Positions 54,302 to 63,943 are shown, counted from the stretch's first letter. The stretch: 64,000 bases of DNA from an uncultured Moraxella sp. (GCA_943908425.1 CALTTC010000009.1:7695-71694); one strand, 5' to 3'. Made by a program: numbers and translations. The notes: a model not told the origin generated them from the letters alone.

Positions 54302-54802
54302 ATGACAAAAGCCAATCCAACCGCCCAAATCGGCATTATTATGGGCAGTCAATCCGACTGGGCAACGATGCAACACGCAAGCCAACTATTAGAACACTTT
54401 GGCGTGGCATTTGAGTGCCAAATCGTCTCCGCCCATCGCACGCCAGACCGCTTGTTTGACTATGCCAAGTCCGCCAAAAGCCGTGGGCTTAAAGTCATTA
54501 TTGCAGGGGCAGGCGGGGCTGCCCATTTGGCGGGTATGTGTGCTTCACAAACGGACTTGCCTGTGCTTGGCGTACCAATCAAATCGTCCATCTTAAATGG
54601 CATGGACAGCCTATTGTCCATCGTACAAATGCCAAAAGGCGTGGCGGTGGGGACGCTGGCTATTGGCGATGCTGGAGCATACAACGCCGCTTTATTGGCG
54701 GTGCAGATACTGGCGGCATTTGATGATGAACTAAGCCAAAAAGTGCAAGCGTTTCGTGCCACACAAACCCAAAAGATTTTGGATAATTCAGTGCCGGTTT
54801 AA
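54302..54802 (+). CDS. purE: N5-carboxyaminoimidazole ribonucleotide mutase
   Basis: 166 aa; converts N5-CAIR to CAIR in purine synthesis. Motifs GSQSDW (residues 16-21), SAHRTPDRLFDYA and GAGGAAHLAGM. Followed by purK after about 200 bases. Confidence 0.97.
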   Translation: MTKANPTAQIGIIMGSQSDWATMQHASQLLEHFGVAFECQIVSAHRTPDRLFDYAKSAKSRGLKVIIAGAGGAAHLAGMCASQTDLPVLGVPIKSSILNGMDSLLSIVQMPKGVAVGTLAIGDAGAYNAALLAVQILAAFDDELSQKVQAFRATQTQKILDNSVPV

Positions 54803-55007
54803 AGTTATACAATAAAAACCTTTAGCGAACAATCCTTAGCAATAAATACAAGACAAACCTAAAGATACGCTATGAAACAAAAACCGTTCGCAACAATGAT
54901 ATGACACAAAGATAAGATAACACAGACAAAATTGTCGCTGTTTGATTTACTGCTTGATTTGTATTATCAAACTATTAACCAAAAGCAATCAACCAAAAGA
55001 GCCACTT

Positions 55008-56153
55008 ATGCCCACCACCCCTACATCCATTGCCAATTTTTATAGCGTTAATTTTAGCCCCAAGCCCAAAACCATCGGTATTTTGGGCGGTGGTCAGCTA
55101 GGGCTTATGCTTGCCCAAGCGGTATTGCCACTGGGCATTCGCTGTATCTTTTTAGAAGATGCCCCCAATTGCCCTGCTCGCCTAATGGGCAAAGTCTATA
55201 GTAGCGAGCAGTTTGACGATTTTGCCAAGGCGTGCGACTGCTACACGTTGGAATTTGAAAATACGCCCATCAGCCTTGCAACCCATTTACAACAGGTAAG
55301 CACCATTTATCCGCCCCCCCAAGCGTTGGCGGTTGCCCAAGACCGCTTGCAAGAAAAACAATTATTCAACCAACTAGACATCACAACCGTGCCATTTGTT
55401 GCCGTGCATCGCTATGACGATTTGGTCAATGCTTGCGACAAATTAGGCTTGCCTTTGGTATTAAAAACCAGCCGTGGCGGATATGATGGCAAAGGGCAAA
55501 TGCTCATCAAAACCACAGACGATTTAACGAAAGCGTGGCAAGCACTTGGCGATAGCACAAACACCGCCCCGTTAATCGCCGAAGGCTTTATCGCTTTTGA
55601 AAAAGAAGTCTCCATCATTGCTGTGCGTGGGCAAACAGGCGAAATTCGCTATTATCCTTTGATAGAAAATACCCATCATCAAGGCATTTTGGCACAAAGC
55701 AAAGCCCCCGCCTTGGGGGTATTGCACCTAAATGCCCAAGCCCAAAGCAACATCAAAAAACTTTTGGAGCATTTTGATTATGTGGGGGTGATGACCCTTG
55801 AGTTGTTCGTTACCAAAGACGGTCTTGTCGCCAACGAGATTGCCCCCCGTGTGCATAATTCTGGACATTGGTCCATTGAAGGGGCGGTGTGTAGCCAGTT
55901 TGAAAACCATATGCGAGCGGTCGCAGGACTGCCCCTTGGCGACACCGCCATCATCAAGCCTGCCCGGCTATTTAATATCATTGGCACTTATCCTGATATG
56001 GACAAAGTATTAAGTCTAGACGGCGTGCATTTGCATTTGTATGACAAACAAGAGCGTGCAGGGCGAAAGCTTGGGCATATCACAGTGATGCCAGACAATG
56101 AAGCGGTGTGCCAAACGGTGATTGAGTTACTAAAACCAGAAGCTTGCCGATGA
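55008..56153 (+). CDS. purK: N5-carboxyaminoimidazole ribonucleotide synthase
   Basis: 381 aa from the ATG at 55008 (AAGAG upstream); the open frame continues back to 54942 but that part is not conserved. ATP-grasp enzyme: IGILGGGQLGLML at residues 21-33, KTSRGGYDGKGQ, and EIAPRVHNSGHWSIEGA. Its stop overlaps the next start (ATGA). Confidence 0.97.
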   Translation: MPTTPTSIANFYSVNFSPKPKTIGILGGGQLGLMLAQAVLPLGIRCIFLEDAPNCPARLMGKVYSSEQFDDFAKACDCYTLEFENTPISLATHLQQVSTIYPPPQALAVAQDRLQEKQLFNQLDITTVPFVAVHRYDDLVNACDKLGLPLVLKTSRGGYDGKGQMLIKTTDDLTKAWQALGDSTNTAPLIAEGFIAFEKEVSIIAVRGQTGEIRYYPLIENTHHQGILAQSKAPALGVLHLNAQAQSNIKKLLEHFDYVGVMTLELFVTKDGLVANEIAPRVHNSGHWSIEGAVCSQFENHMRAVAGLPLGDTAIIKPARLFNIIGTYPDMDKVLSLDGVHLHLYDKQERAGRKLGHITVMPDNEAVCQTVIELLKPEACR

Positions 56154-56596
56154 TACTATACGTTGATGCGGACGCTATTCCAACCATCGCCAAAGAATTG
56201 ATTGTCAAAACCGCCAATCGCACCCAAACGCCAGCGGTCTTTGTTGCCAATCGCTTGGTTGCCCTGCCCCCATCGCCTTATGTGTCGTGCGTGGTCGTTG
56301 ATGCAGGGTTTGATGTGGCTGACCATTATATCGCTTTGCACGCCAATCAAGGCGATGTGGTGATTACAAGCGATATTGCCCTTGCCTATGATGCCTTAGG
56401 CAAAGACGCTATTGTATTTGACGGGCGTGGGGTCTTATTTGACAAACAAACCATCGCCCAAAAATTGGCAATGCGAGATTTTTTGGACACGTTAAGGGGC
56501 AGTGGTATGGACAAGCGAGCAATGGGACAGCAAAGTGCCTATGGCAGCAATGACAAAAAACGCTTAGGCGATGCCTTAAATCGTTTTGTGCGTTAA
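56150..56596 (+). CDS. UPF0178 (YaiI/YqxD) family protein
   Basis: 148 aa from the ATG at 56150, overlapping the purK stop. Family motifs: MILYVDADAIP, VVVDAGFDVADHYI and GDVVITSDIALA, ending in DKKRLGDALNRF. PIN-like fold by family; the function is not known. Confidence 0.92.
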   Translation: MILYVDADAIPTIAKELIVKTANRTQTPAVFVANRLVALPPSPYVSCVVVDAGFDVADHYIALHANQGDVVITSDIALAYDALGKDAIVFDGRGVLFDKQTIAQKLAMRDFLDTLRGSGMDKRAMGQQSAYGSNDKKRLGDALNRFVR

Positions 56597-56848
56597 TCGT
56601 CTACCAATCGCTTAAAACACGTTTGGCATTAAATACGTTTAATAATGAACACCATTAACAAACAATCCAGCCCAAAGCAATGCTTAACAATAAGTCCTTA
56701 ATAATAAGCCCTTAACAATAAACGCCTAATTGGTAGCCATTGAATCAACAAGGTGTTATAAATTTAAGCTATAATAATTTAAGCTTAATTAGACTGTTGC
56801 CAATCCTTACAAACACCCATACAATCTAACCCCTATAACGAGTAAGCA

Positions 56849-57985
56849 ATGATACAGCCGTTAAAAAAAGAACAACTGATTCAGCGACTGCTTGCCATTA
56901 CCTTGCTTGCGGTATTGGTTGTGTTGTGTTTTAAGGTCGTCAAATTTTTTATTAGCCCTGCGCTTTGGGGGGCGATTTTGGCATATGTTACCTTTCCTAT
57001 TTATACTTTTTTTCATAAAAAAGTACGCTTTAGCCCAAATTTTAGTGCACTCATTATAACCGCCAGCATTTGTATTATCATTGGCGTGCCACTTGTGCTT
57101 GGGGTGCTATTTTTACAGCACGAAGTATTAAGCTTATATAGCACCTTAGTGCACCGCATTCAATCAGGCTATGTGGATTTGCCAGACAGCATTAAAAATC
57201 TGCCAGTAATCGGAGAAGAAATCAAAAATCTGCTTTGGGAGCTAAATAAAGACCCCGAAGGCACAATGCAAGCTCTAAAAACGTGGATACAATCGCATTT
57301 GTATTATGGTAAAGTAGCGTTTGATGCTGTCTTGCAAGGCATTGCCAAGCTCGGTATGGCGATGATGACGCTGTTTTTCTTTTATAGAGACGGCAAAAAT
57401 CTGGTGGGGCAAATTCGCCAAGCCTTGCGTAATATCATTGGCAATCGCATTGATGGCTATATTGATTCGGTGGGGGCAACCACGCAAGCGGTGGTTTATG
57501 GCATTGGACTGACCGCCCTTGCCCAAGCGGTATTGGCAGGGATAGGCTATGCCTTTGCTGGCACGCCCAACCCTTTAATGCTAACCTTAATCACCTTTGT
57601 GGTGGCACTGATTCCTTTTGGTACGCCTTTTGCGTGGGGGTCGGTGGTGGTTTGGCTACTGTCTAATGGGCATACCACAGAAGGGGTGGGACTTGCCTTG
57701 TGGGGCATTTTGGTGATTAGTTGGGTGGACAATTTAATCCGTCCGATGGTGATTAGCGGTGCGACCAAAATCCCCTTTATCATCATTTTTATTGGCGTAC
57801 TCGGTGGACTGACCGCTTTTGGGTTTATTGGGCTGTTTATTGGCCCTGTGGTGCTTGCCATTGCCCTGGCTGTGTGGCGTGAGTGGCTCAGCGACCATAA
57901 AAATGAACTCTTTGCCAAACCTGAAACACCGCTGTATCTGAAAGCACCGACTGCTCAAGATACGACCATAACAAACAAAAAATAA
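56849..57985 (+). CDS. AI-2E family transporter (PerM/YdiK type)
   Basis: 378 aa with about eight membrane spans in two blocks separated by a soluble region (residues about 95-170). The C-terminal block contains PFGTPFAWG and LIRPMVISGATKIPFIIIF, typical of the family. Members are proposed to export small molecules or ions; substrate unknown. Confidence 0.9.
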   Translation: MIQPLKKEQLIQRLLAITLLAVLVVLCFKVVKFFISPALWGAILAYVTFPIYTFFHKKVRFSPNFSALIITASICIIIGVPLVLGVLFLQHEVLSLYSTLVHRIQSGYVDLPDSIKNLPVIGEEIKNLLWELNKDPEGTMQALKTWIQSHLYYGKVAFDAVLQGIAKLGMAMMTLFFFYRDGKNLVGQIRQALRNIIGNRIDGYIDSVGATTQAVVYGIGLTALAQAVLAGIGYAFAGTPNPLMLTLITFVVALIPFGTPFAWGSVVVWLLSNGHTTEGVGLALWGILVISWVDNLIRPMVISGATKIPFIIIFIGVLGGLTAFGFIGLFIGPVVLAIALAVWREWLSDHKNELFAKPETPLYLKAPTAQDTTITNKK

Positions 57986-58061
57986 GTGGCAAGAAGCCAA
58001 GCAGCTACAATGAACAGCCCAATAAATAACAACCACCACAATAAAAAGGACACCCACTACA

Positions 58062-59135
58062 ATGACCATCACCATTTTGGCTGACGAAAATATCACCGCT
58101 CTACGCCAGTATCTGACAGGGCATAATGTCAATTTGATTTGCACCACTGGACGCAACTTGCCCAATCTTTTACCCAACTATCAAGCGGACGCTGTATTTG
58201 TGCGTTCTACCACACCCATCAATGCAGACACCATCGGCAGATTAGCCTACAAGCCCCAATTTGTTGCCACCGCAACGCTTGGCACAGACCATATTGATAC
58301 GTCTTTTTTACAAAAAAATAACATCGGCTTTGCTGATGCAAAAGGCACAAGTAAGCACTCAGTCGCCCAATATGTACTCACCGCTATTTTTAGCTTACGC
58401 CCTAAAAGCTTAACCGCCCCCATTCGCCTTGGTATTATTGGGCTTGGTAATATTGGTAGCACGCTTGCCCATTATGCTGTTTCTTTAGGCTGGCAAGTAA
58501 TCGCTTATGACCCCTTGTTACCCTCATCACCCCCTACCGCTTATCTCACCCATACCCACGATTTAGCCGATGTCTTGACAAGTGATGTGGTTTCTATCCA
58601 CACACCCTTGACTACTGGCGGTCTTTATCCTACTTACCAAATGGTTGATGATGATTTTTTGGCAACAATGCCAAATGATACGCTCCTTATCAATACCGCC
58701 CGTGGGCAGATTGTGGACGATGTCGCCTTAATGGCAGATATTGACCGCACAAACCGCCAAGTGGTGCTGGACGTGTTTGCCAGTGAACCCACCCTGAGTG
58801 CCACACTACTAGAACGATTAAGTCTTGCCACGCCACACATTGCAGGCTACAGTCTAGACGGTAAACTGCGTGGGACAGACAGTATTTATCAAGCGTTTTG
58901 TCGCTATTTTGAGTTGCCTATTTTGCATCATCTGAATGAATTTTTGCCCCCAAGCGATATAAATAGTGAGCAATTATTTAAAACCTTAAAACACAATCCA
59001 GATGCCATCAAGAGCGTTTATGATATTAAAAAAGACGATAAGCTTTTACGCCAGTGCCTGCACAATGGGCAAGTGGCAGGGGCAGACTTTGATGCCTTAC
59101 GCAAAAATTATCCGCTACGGCGAGAGTGGTATTAA
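58062..59135 (+). CDS. pdxB: 4-Phosphoerythronate dehydrogenase
   Basis: 357 aa, pyridoxal-phosphate synthesis. D-2-hydroxyacid dehydrogenase fold: GIIGLGNIGSTLAHYAVSLG (NAD loop near residue 127), NTARGQIVDD (catalytic Arg), DVFASEP (Glu) and TPHIAGYS (His); then the PdxB-specific dimerisation tail. AAAAGGA Shine-Dalgarno. Confidence 0.95.
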   Translation: MTITILADENITALRQYLTGHNVNLICTTGRNLPNLLPNYQADAVFVRSTTPINADTIGRLAYKPQFVATATLGTDHIDTSFLQKNNIGFADAKGTSKHSVAQYVLTAIFSLRPKSLTAPIRLGIIGLGNIGSTLAHYAVSLGWQVIAYDPLLPSSPPTAYLTHTHDLADVLTSDVVSIHTPLTTGGLYPTYQMVDDDFLATMPNDTLLINTARGQIVDDVALMADIDRTNRQVVLDVFASEPTLSATLLERLSLATPHIAGYSLDGKLRGTDSIYQAFCRYFELPILHHLNEFLPPSDINSEQLFKTLKHNPDAIKSVYDIKKDDKLLRQCLHNGQVAGADFDALRKNYPLRREWY

Positions 59136-59142
59136 TCAACTA

Positions 59143-59556
59143 TCAATTAGTATGCCAAATCGCCATTGCCCATAGCAAAGCAAGCGTTACTAACATCAAG
59201 CATTGAGCTGCTGAACCGACATCTTTACCGATTTTTGCCAAGGGGTGCTTTTCTGTTGAAGTATGGTCAATCGCTGCCTCAAGACCAGTATTAAATAGCT
59301 CAACAATAAGCGACAACACACTCGCCAAAATAAGTAGCATTTTAACGGCGAGTGCAAATGGCATAAAGATAAGTAGAACCAATAACACGCCATTTATCCA
59401 CAACACTTGGCGAAATGCTGCTTCGTGCTGATAGGCTGCCATTAAGCCATCTTTGGAATAGTTTAGGGCGTTTATTATCCGCCCAAATCCTGTTTTACCT
59501 TTTGTGGCTTTGGCATAACCTGTTAAATGGGTGTGGAGATCGTCTTTTTTTGGCAT
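59143..59556 (-). CDS. dgkA: Diacylglycerol kinase
   Basis: 137 aa from the ATG at 59556. Small trimeric membrane enzyme recycling diacylglycerol. ALNYSKDGLMAAYQHEAAFRQ is the amphipathic start; ELFNTGLEAAIDHTS contains the catalytic Glu region; three membrane spans. The frame is open up to 59631, but a TGCTATACT box at 59593-59585 places transcription start downstream of that, so the short form is right. Confidence 0.94.
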   Translation of the reverse strand: MPKKDDLHTHLTGYAKATKGKTGFGRIINALNYSKDGLMAAYQHEAAFRQVLWINGVLLVLLIFMPFALAVKMLLILASVLSLIVELFNTGLEAAIDHTSTEKHPLAKIGKDVGSAAQCLMLVTLALLWAMAIWHTN

Positions 59557-59584
59557 AGAAAATTGCGTGGCTGTCGTTGGGGGT

Positions 59585-59593
59585 AGTATAGCA
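59585..59593 (-). promoter_or_regulatory. Extended -10 promoter of dgkA
   Basis: TGCTATACT on the minus strand, about 28 bases before the ATG at 59556. Confidence 0.6.
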
Positions 59594-59763
59594 GTAAATC
59601 TATTCGCAATATATAATATTCTATTATCCATAAACTATTCAACCAACGTTCAGTTTTTTCTATTTGAATAAATAAAGCCCTATTAATTTAGTAGTTTATT
59701 CAGAATAAAATGTAGCTAAATAGGCTCGTACTCAACTACAAACAACAAATTTCCGGAGATAAT

Positions 59764-59798
59764 AAAAAAATCATCACAACCCCAGCGGGTAGTGATGA
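59764..59798 (-). terminator. Terminator of the GTPase gene cluster
   Basis: TCATCAC/GTGATGA with an inner ACCC/GGGT stem, then seven Ts on the minus strand. Confidence 0.85.
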
Positions 59799-59823
59799 GC
59801 CTTCGCTTTAATGAATTACGTAC

Positions 59824-60597
59824 TTAGAAATAAATTTCGTAAGCCAGTTCATGTTCTGTAGAAGCGTTTTGAATCTTTTCCCAGTCAGCACCAAACTTTC
59901 TTTGCAGAACAGGTATTTGTAGATTTGCAAAAACTTTCATTTTTTTAGCGACCTCAGCAGCCAATTTCATTTTGACGGTATGGCTTTTTGTCCTATTGTC
60001 CCGCTCCTTGGCAAGTTTATAGAAGTTCAAAACAGTGTCATTATCTTTAAAAACACCCGTATTAATTAAATTTTCAGCCGCTACAATGTTTGGATTATTA
60101 TTACCTAAAAAATGTGTATGAGATTCAAATTCGCTGACAATTTTACTGACGATATCTCCAGAATAGCCAGCTTTTGCCTCAAAACCGACACCCACCGATG
60201 CGTTTGATCTCGTAGATGCTGACTTGTTGTTTGTAGATACACTCTTTAATTTTACACTTTTTACTCCCATAAACTGGCAAAGCTCAATAAATGAATGTAA
60301 TTGCCTGTTAATACTATTTCTCATCATAAGCTCGTAAGGTTCGTAACCCGTGCCATTTTCAGACAATAACAATAAACTCCCTGCCTTTAAATTAGCCATC
60401 TGATTATTCATAACCCTGCTATTTTTTACCTCGTTGGCGGATGGTTTAACTAAGTAACACACTCGTTGATCCAACAAAAATTTTCCCGATTCGTAACTTT
60501 GCATTGCTTGGTCAATATCTTCTTGGCTAAGCACCACAATATGCTCACGGTCATTCGGATCAATTTTATCCAATTCTTCTATGCTAATAATGGTCAT
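59824..60597 (-). CDS. Soluble protein of unknown family in the GTPase cluster
   Basis: 257 aa, no signal peptide or membrane span. N-terminal acidic stretch (IDPNDREHIVVLSQEDIDQAM); a middle with SLLLLSENGTGYEPYELMM; a Gly/Ala/Ser segment (about 130-150: SASTRSNASVGVGFEAKAG); a helical C-terminal half with basic patches. AGGAG Shine-Dalgarno. Last gene of the cluster, 9 bases after the tail-anchored protein and followed by a terminator. I do not recognise the family. Confidence 0.85.
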   Translation of the reverse strand: MTIISIEELDKIDPNDREHIVVLSQEDIDQAMQSYESGKFLLDQRVCYLVKPSANEVKNSRVMNNQMANLKAGSLLLLSENGTGYEPYELMMRNSINRQLHSFIELCQFMGVKSVKLKSVSTNNKSASTRSNASVGVGFEAKAGYSGDIVSKIVSEFESHTHFLGNNNPNIVAAENLINTGVFKDNDTVLNFYKLAKERDNRTKSHTVKMKLAAEVAKKMKVFANLQIPVLQRKFGADWEKIQNASTEHELAYEIYF

Positions 60598-60605
60598 AAC
60601 ATCTC

Positions 60606-61184
60606 CTAAATAATTTTGTAAACAATCATCACTATAGCAATAACTGCTAAAGCAACAGCAACGTAGTTGAGGTTATTACGCAAAAAGTCCGCTGGCAAAC
60701 CTAGCACGCTTTGGCTTGCATCTAACCTAACCAGTTTTAAAAATTCAACTGATTTTATACCCTCCAAATCATCAATATTTCTCCCTGTCTTATGACAAAA
60801 GTCTCTAAATCCATTATAAAAATCAAGAATATATTGCTGAACGTTACCATCAGTGATGCTTGACCTACTCAAGACAACATCAATATTAGAAGGTCTACCC
60901 AGTACATCAACATCGCTTGTCTTGAACTTTAAAAGAATACTATCACCTTTATAATATACTTTTAAATTGGGAAATCTCGTCATTAATAGACTCTGCAACT
61001 GTTTGTCTAGGCGAAATCCCGACCTAGTTGAATGTTCGACAATATCACCAATTTCTACTACTTTAGCTTGAACAAAACTAATATCATCAATAGGCAAAGC
61101 AACACCGTCAACAATCTTATAAAAGTCATCATCTTGTTTGTTATCAAGTGCTTGTGACCAAAGATAAATGGGTTTAGCTGTCAT
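60606..61184 (-). CDS. Tail-anchored protein of unknown family
   Basis: 192 aa from the ATG at 61184, 5 bases after GAGGG; a GTG at 61196 overlapping the GTPase stop is the alternative. A soluble domain (residues 1-165) and one C-terminal membrane span (YVAVALAVIAIVMIVYKII), so the bulk faces the cytoplasm. Directly follows the GTPase gene, suggesting a partner or effector at the membrane. No known family recognised. Confidence 0.85.
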   Translation of the reverse strand: MTAKPIYLWSQALDNKQDDDFYKIVDGVALPIDDISFVQAKVVEIGDIVEHSTRSGFRLDKQLQSLLMTRFPNLKVYYKGDSILLKFKTSDVDVLGRPSNIDVVLSRSSITDGNVQQYILDFYNGFRDFCHKTGRNIDDLEGIKSVEFLKLVRLDASQSVLGLPADFLRNNLNYVAVALAVIAIVMIVYKII

Positions 61185-61192
61185 ACATACCC

Positions 61193-61828
61193 TCACTTCA
61201 TTGATTTAAAAATAGAATCTACGAGCATTTTTGCTGAATTATTACTAGCCAAAGATCCTAACACAATCTGACACTGACCTTTACCCCCCAAAGCAATAAC
61301 CGCCTCTTTTAATATCGGCTTTGCCCACACCATCTTTTCAAAGGCATGAAAATCATTTCGGGAAAGGCTCACTTTATCTGCATGAGTACCAACTAGAATA
61401 ATTTTAAATTCCTGATTTTCTGCTTTCTTGTCGCGTACAACTTTGCTAATATACGACAGCTCTTTACGCATTTGGTTTTGATAGTCAAAATCAACATCAA
61501 TGATCTTTTTTATATTAAACAGATAGAATAAAAAATCCGCTTTTTTAATCTCCTCCACCCATTGCTGATAGCTAGCCTCTGACCCACCTACATCGTAGCA
61601 TCGAGACAAATCAACCGAAACATCATTAATTTTGATTGTTTTTTGGGCAACTTGATTCTTTGATTGTGTCGGCGTTCGTTGTCCAGACACGCTTTGATTA
61701 CTAAGGTAATCAAACAAAGTCGTCTTGCCATTACCTCGCCCTCCAGCAATTGCAATCTTTTTTCCATTACCAGAAAACAGGGCAAGGGCTCCTAACAGCA
61801 CTGCTCCACCTATAATAAAAGGTAGCAT
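61193..61828 (-). CDS. N-terminally membrane-anchored small GTPase
   Basis: 211 aa. Membrane helix at residues 2-18 (LPFIIGGAVLLGALALF), then a Ras-like G domain: G1 GGRGNGKT (29-36), G3 DVGG (79-82), G4 GTHADK (147-152, Thr-His-x-Asp-Lys form). The set resembles Arf/SR-beta type G proteins. Missing features: no obvious effector domain fused. GGAG Shine-Dalgarno. A partial TGCTATAAT-like box precedes it by about 45 bases. Confidence 0.9.
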   Translation of the reverse strand: MLPFIIGGAVLLGALALFSGNGKKIAIAGGRGNGKTTLFDYLSNQSVSGQRTPTQSKNQVAQKTIKINDVSVDLSRCYDVGGSEASYQQWVEEIKKADFLFYLFNIKKIIDVDFDYQNQMRKELSYISKVVRDKKAENQEFKIILVGTHADKVSLSRNDFHAFEKMVWAKPILKEAVIALGGKGQCQIVLGSLASNNSAKMLVDSIFKSMK

Positions 61829-61927
61829 AATTCACTCCATTAGCAAAAAATTATCTTAATATATCCACCACAAAACTTTTAGCATAACTTTGATATAAAT
61901 TCCTAAAAAATATTAGCCCAAGTGTTA

Positions 61928-62191
61928 CTATTTATACCACTTTCTATCACACTTTAAGCACAAATGATTATCAGGAATAGAATCTCCAAAAGCCAAAAGC
62001 CCGCCAACAACTCCACCAATGACACCACCTGCAACTGTGCCAATAACTGGTATAGCAGTACCCACAGTTGCCCCTACTGCCGCACCAGTCTTATAGCCAC
62101 TGTAACCCTTAGTGGTGCTCTCGATACCTGACGGAGCATTGTTTAGATGCTTAATTTTTTTCGAACCACAAGACGGACATTTTACAGACAT
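61928..62191 (-). CDS. Split zinc-ribbon / glycine-zipper membrane protein
   Basis: 87 aa. CPSCGSKKI at the N terminus and CLKCDRKWYK at the C terminus form one split zinc ribbon. Between them a Gly/Ala-rich hydrophobic hairpin (GAAVGATVGTAIPVIGTVAG, then GVIGGVVGGLLAF) of glycine-zipper type that could insert in a membrane or oligomerise. AAGGAG Shine-Dalgarno. Sits between the WYL regulator and the GTPase. Confidence 0.85.
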   Translation of the reverse strand: MSVKCPSCGSKKIKHLNNAPSGIESTTKGYSGYKTGAAVGATVGTAIPVIGTVAGGVIGGVVGGLLAFGDSIPDNHLCLKCDRKWYK

Positions 62192-62239
62192 AACTTACTC
62201 CTTAAAAATATAAATTTAATTACAATAACATCTAAGATT

Positions 62240-63166
62240 CTATCTATTCACACTATCTCCTAGCATATTAAGATATTCTTGTATCTGCCCAACAAACTCC
62301 GCACGCAATTCATTAGGACTGACAATCTCAATATGGGGTAACCAATAACGAATCTGCGGTAACATTTCTTTTTTGTGCACATTTTTGCACATTAAAAGAA
62401 GTGTGCCATCACTTAGTTCACTCACAATTTCTTGATTAGGCAAGATATTGCGCCGCGTAAAATACACAGCAATTTCTGGGGCAATTTTTAACATCACCTC
62501 ATCGATAGTACCCACAAAATAGATACTGTCTGACGCGTCAATTTTTTCGTTCACCGCTTTATCAGGCAAAAAGTTATGAGAACACACGCGCAAGCCAAAC
62601 AATCGCGTAAAGCTAAACGTTTTAATCACCTCATCGTGCGTTGCAATGAGATACCACACACCCTTTTTATTGATTAACCGATAAGGATTCACCACATAGT
62701 CTTGGGCAATGTTAGTCTGTTCATTTTTAACGCGTTTATAATTAAACGTCACCTGAAAATTTTGTTCAATGGCTTGAAGTAGCTTATCAAATATCGCCTG
62801 TTTTCCTTTGATACTCTCATAGTCAAAACCCTTGACCTTGATACTATCCGTCAAATATTTTTCAAAAAAGTAACGGTCTATTTTTTCAAACAAATCTGAA
62901 ATGCTAGCAAACTTGGCAAAACGTCTAATATCATCAATATCTAGCTGTTGTAGCCAGCGTTTATCCAAGCGATATACACCGTTGTCCACCCGCTCTAAAT
63001 TCAAAAAAGCAAAACGCTCTCGCAAATCGCGCTGTAATGTACGCTTATCAACCTGAAACTCTTGGCATAAATCATCTATAACTAAGTGTTCGCCACTATT
63101 TAAACGCTGCAAGATAATTGATAAACGCTGGGCTAGTTTTTCATGTTTTGTATTTTTGGCTACCAT
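62240..63166 (-). CDS. WYL-domain transcriptional regulator
   Basis: 308 aa. N-terminal winged helix (about 10-65: LSIILQRLNSGEHLVIDDLC, KRTLQRDLRERF) and a WYL domain (about 130-215: VNPYRLINKKGVWYLIATHD), plus a WCX-type C-terminal part. Such regulators often control defence islands and respond to nucleic acid or nucleotide ligands. Its start overlaps the end of the upstream lipoprotein gene by a few bases. Confidence 0.92.
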   Translation of the reverse strand: MVAKNTKHEKLAQRLSIILQRLNSGEHLVIDDLCQEFQVDKRTLQRDLRERFAFLNLERVDNGVYRLDKRWLQQLDIDDIRRFAKFASISDLFEKIDRYFFEKYLTDSIKVKGFDYESIKGKQAIFDKLLQAIEQNFQVTFNYKRVKNEQTNIAQDYVVNPYRLINKKGVWYLIATHDEVIKTFSFTRLFGLRVCSHNFLPDKAVNEKIDASDSIYFVGTIDEVMLKIAPEIAVYFTRRNILPNQEIVSELSDGTLLLMCKNVHKKEMLPQIRYWLPHIEIVSPNELRAEFVGQIQEYLNMLGDSVNR

Positions 63167-63876
63167 ATCGCTTGTTCCAACACCAGTTTCGTTCCGTCAT
63201 CAAATAATAATTGCTCGCCTTGAAATACAATCTGCAAATCCGATAAATCTGCGTTAATGTAACGCTCATCCGCGAATATACTATCGCGTTTATGACTGTA
63301 AATATAAGAACCATGAGGTGCAAGGCTGATATTATCCTCCGCCACATTTAGCGAGTATAAGATATCACCAAAATTATTTTTGAAAATAACCGCACCTTTG
63401 ATACCCGTAATGACTTTATCGCTTGTATTCACAAACTCAACATAGGTAGCAACATAAGTACTATAATCAAAGTTTTGACCGTTATTCTCTAACAGCTCCC
63501 TGCTAACCTCCCCTAGTTGAATGCTGTTATAAAATGCATTCTTGTCCTGTAATTCTTGCATTTTTTGTTGTTCTTTAATAAGTTGCTGTGCTTGTAATTT
63601 ATCGATATTTTCTTGGCGACGCTGACGTTGTAAGTCAATCGCCTGATTAATGGTTAATCCTGGCACGCGCTCGTAGCGCTGCATATTTTTATCAATCCCT
63701 AAAACGTATTCCCCAAGTAATTCTTGTTCTTCTTCGGTAAACTCATCTTCTTTAAAATTCTTGCCAAATTCATGCATCTCTTCAATTGACTGAAATTCCG
63801 GTATTACTAAATCTCTAGGATTAGAACAAGCCACTAATGTACACACAAAAAATACAATAAAACAAACTTTTTTCAT
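63160..63876 (-). CDS. Lipoprotein with coiled coil and FxLYD-like domain
   Basis: 238 aa. Lipobox LVAC (Cys17). An acidic segment (KEDEFTEEEQELLGEY), a Gln/Glu/Lys-rich coiled coil (about 80-115) and a beta-sandwich C-terminal part (TYVEFVNTSDKVITGIKGAV) like FxLYD domains. First gene of the minus-strand cluster; a TATACT box at 63911-63906 may be its -10. Function unknown; it may or may not belong with the downstream system. Confidence 0.8.
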   Translation of the reverse strand: MKKVCFIVFFVCTLVACSNPRDLVIPEFQSIEEMHEFGKNFKEDEFTEEEQELLGEYVLGIDKNMQRYERVPGLTINQAIDLQRQRRQENIDKLQAQQLIKEQQKMQELQDKNAFYNSIQLGEVSRELLENNGQNFDYSTYVATYVEFVNTSDKVITGIKGAVIFKNNFGDILYSLNVAEDNISLAPHGSYIYSHKRDSIFADERYINADLSDLQIVFQGEQLLFDDGTKLVLEQAIW

Positions 63877-63943
63877 AAAGGTGCATAATAAATCTAATAA
63901 ACCATAGTATAAACGATTTATCAGACAGGTTGTGTCGTCTAAC

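Noticed and set aside
59557..59631. Longer dgkA start at 59631
   Set aside because: The promoter box at 59593-59585 would lie inside the coding part; the extra residues are not typical of the family.
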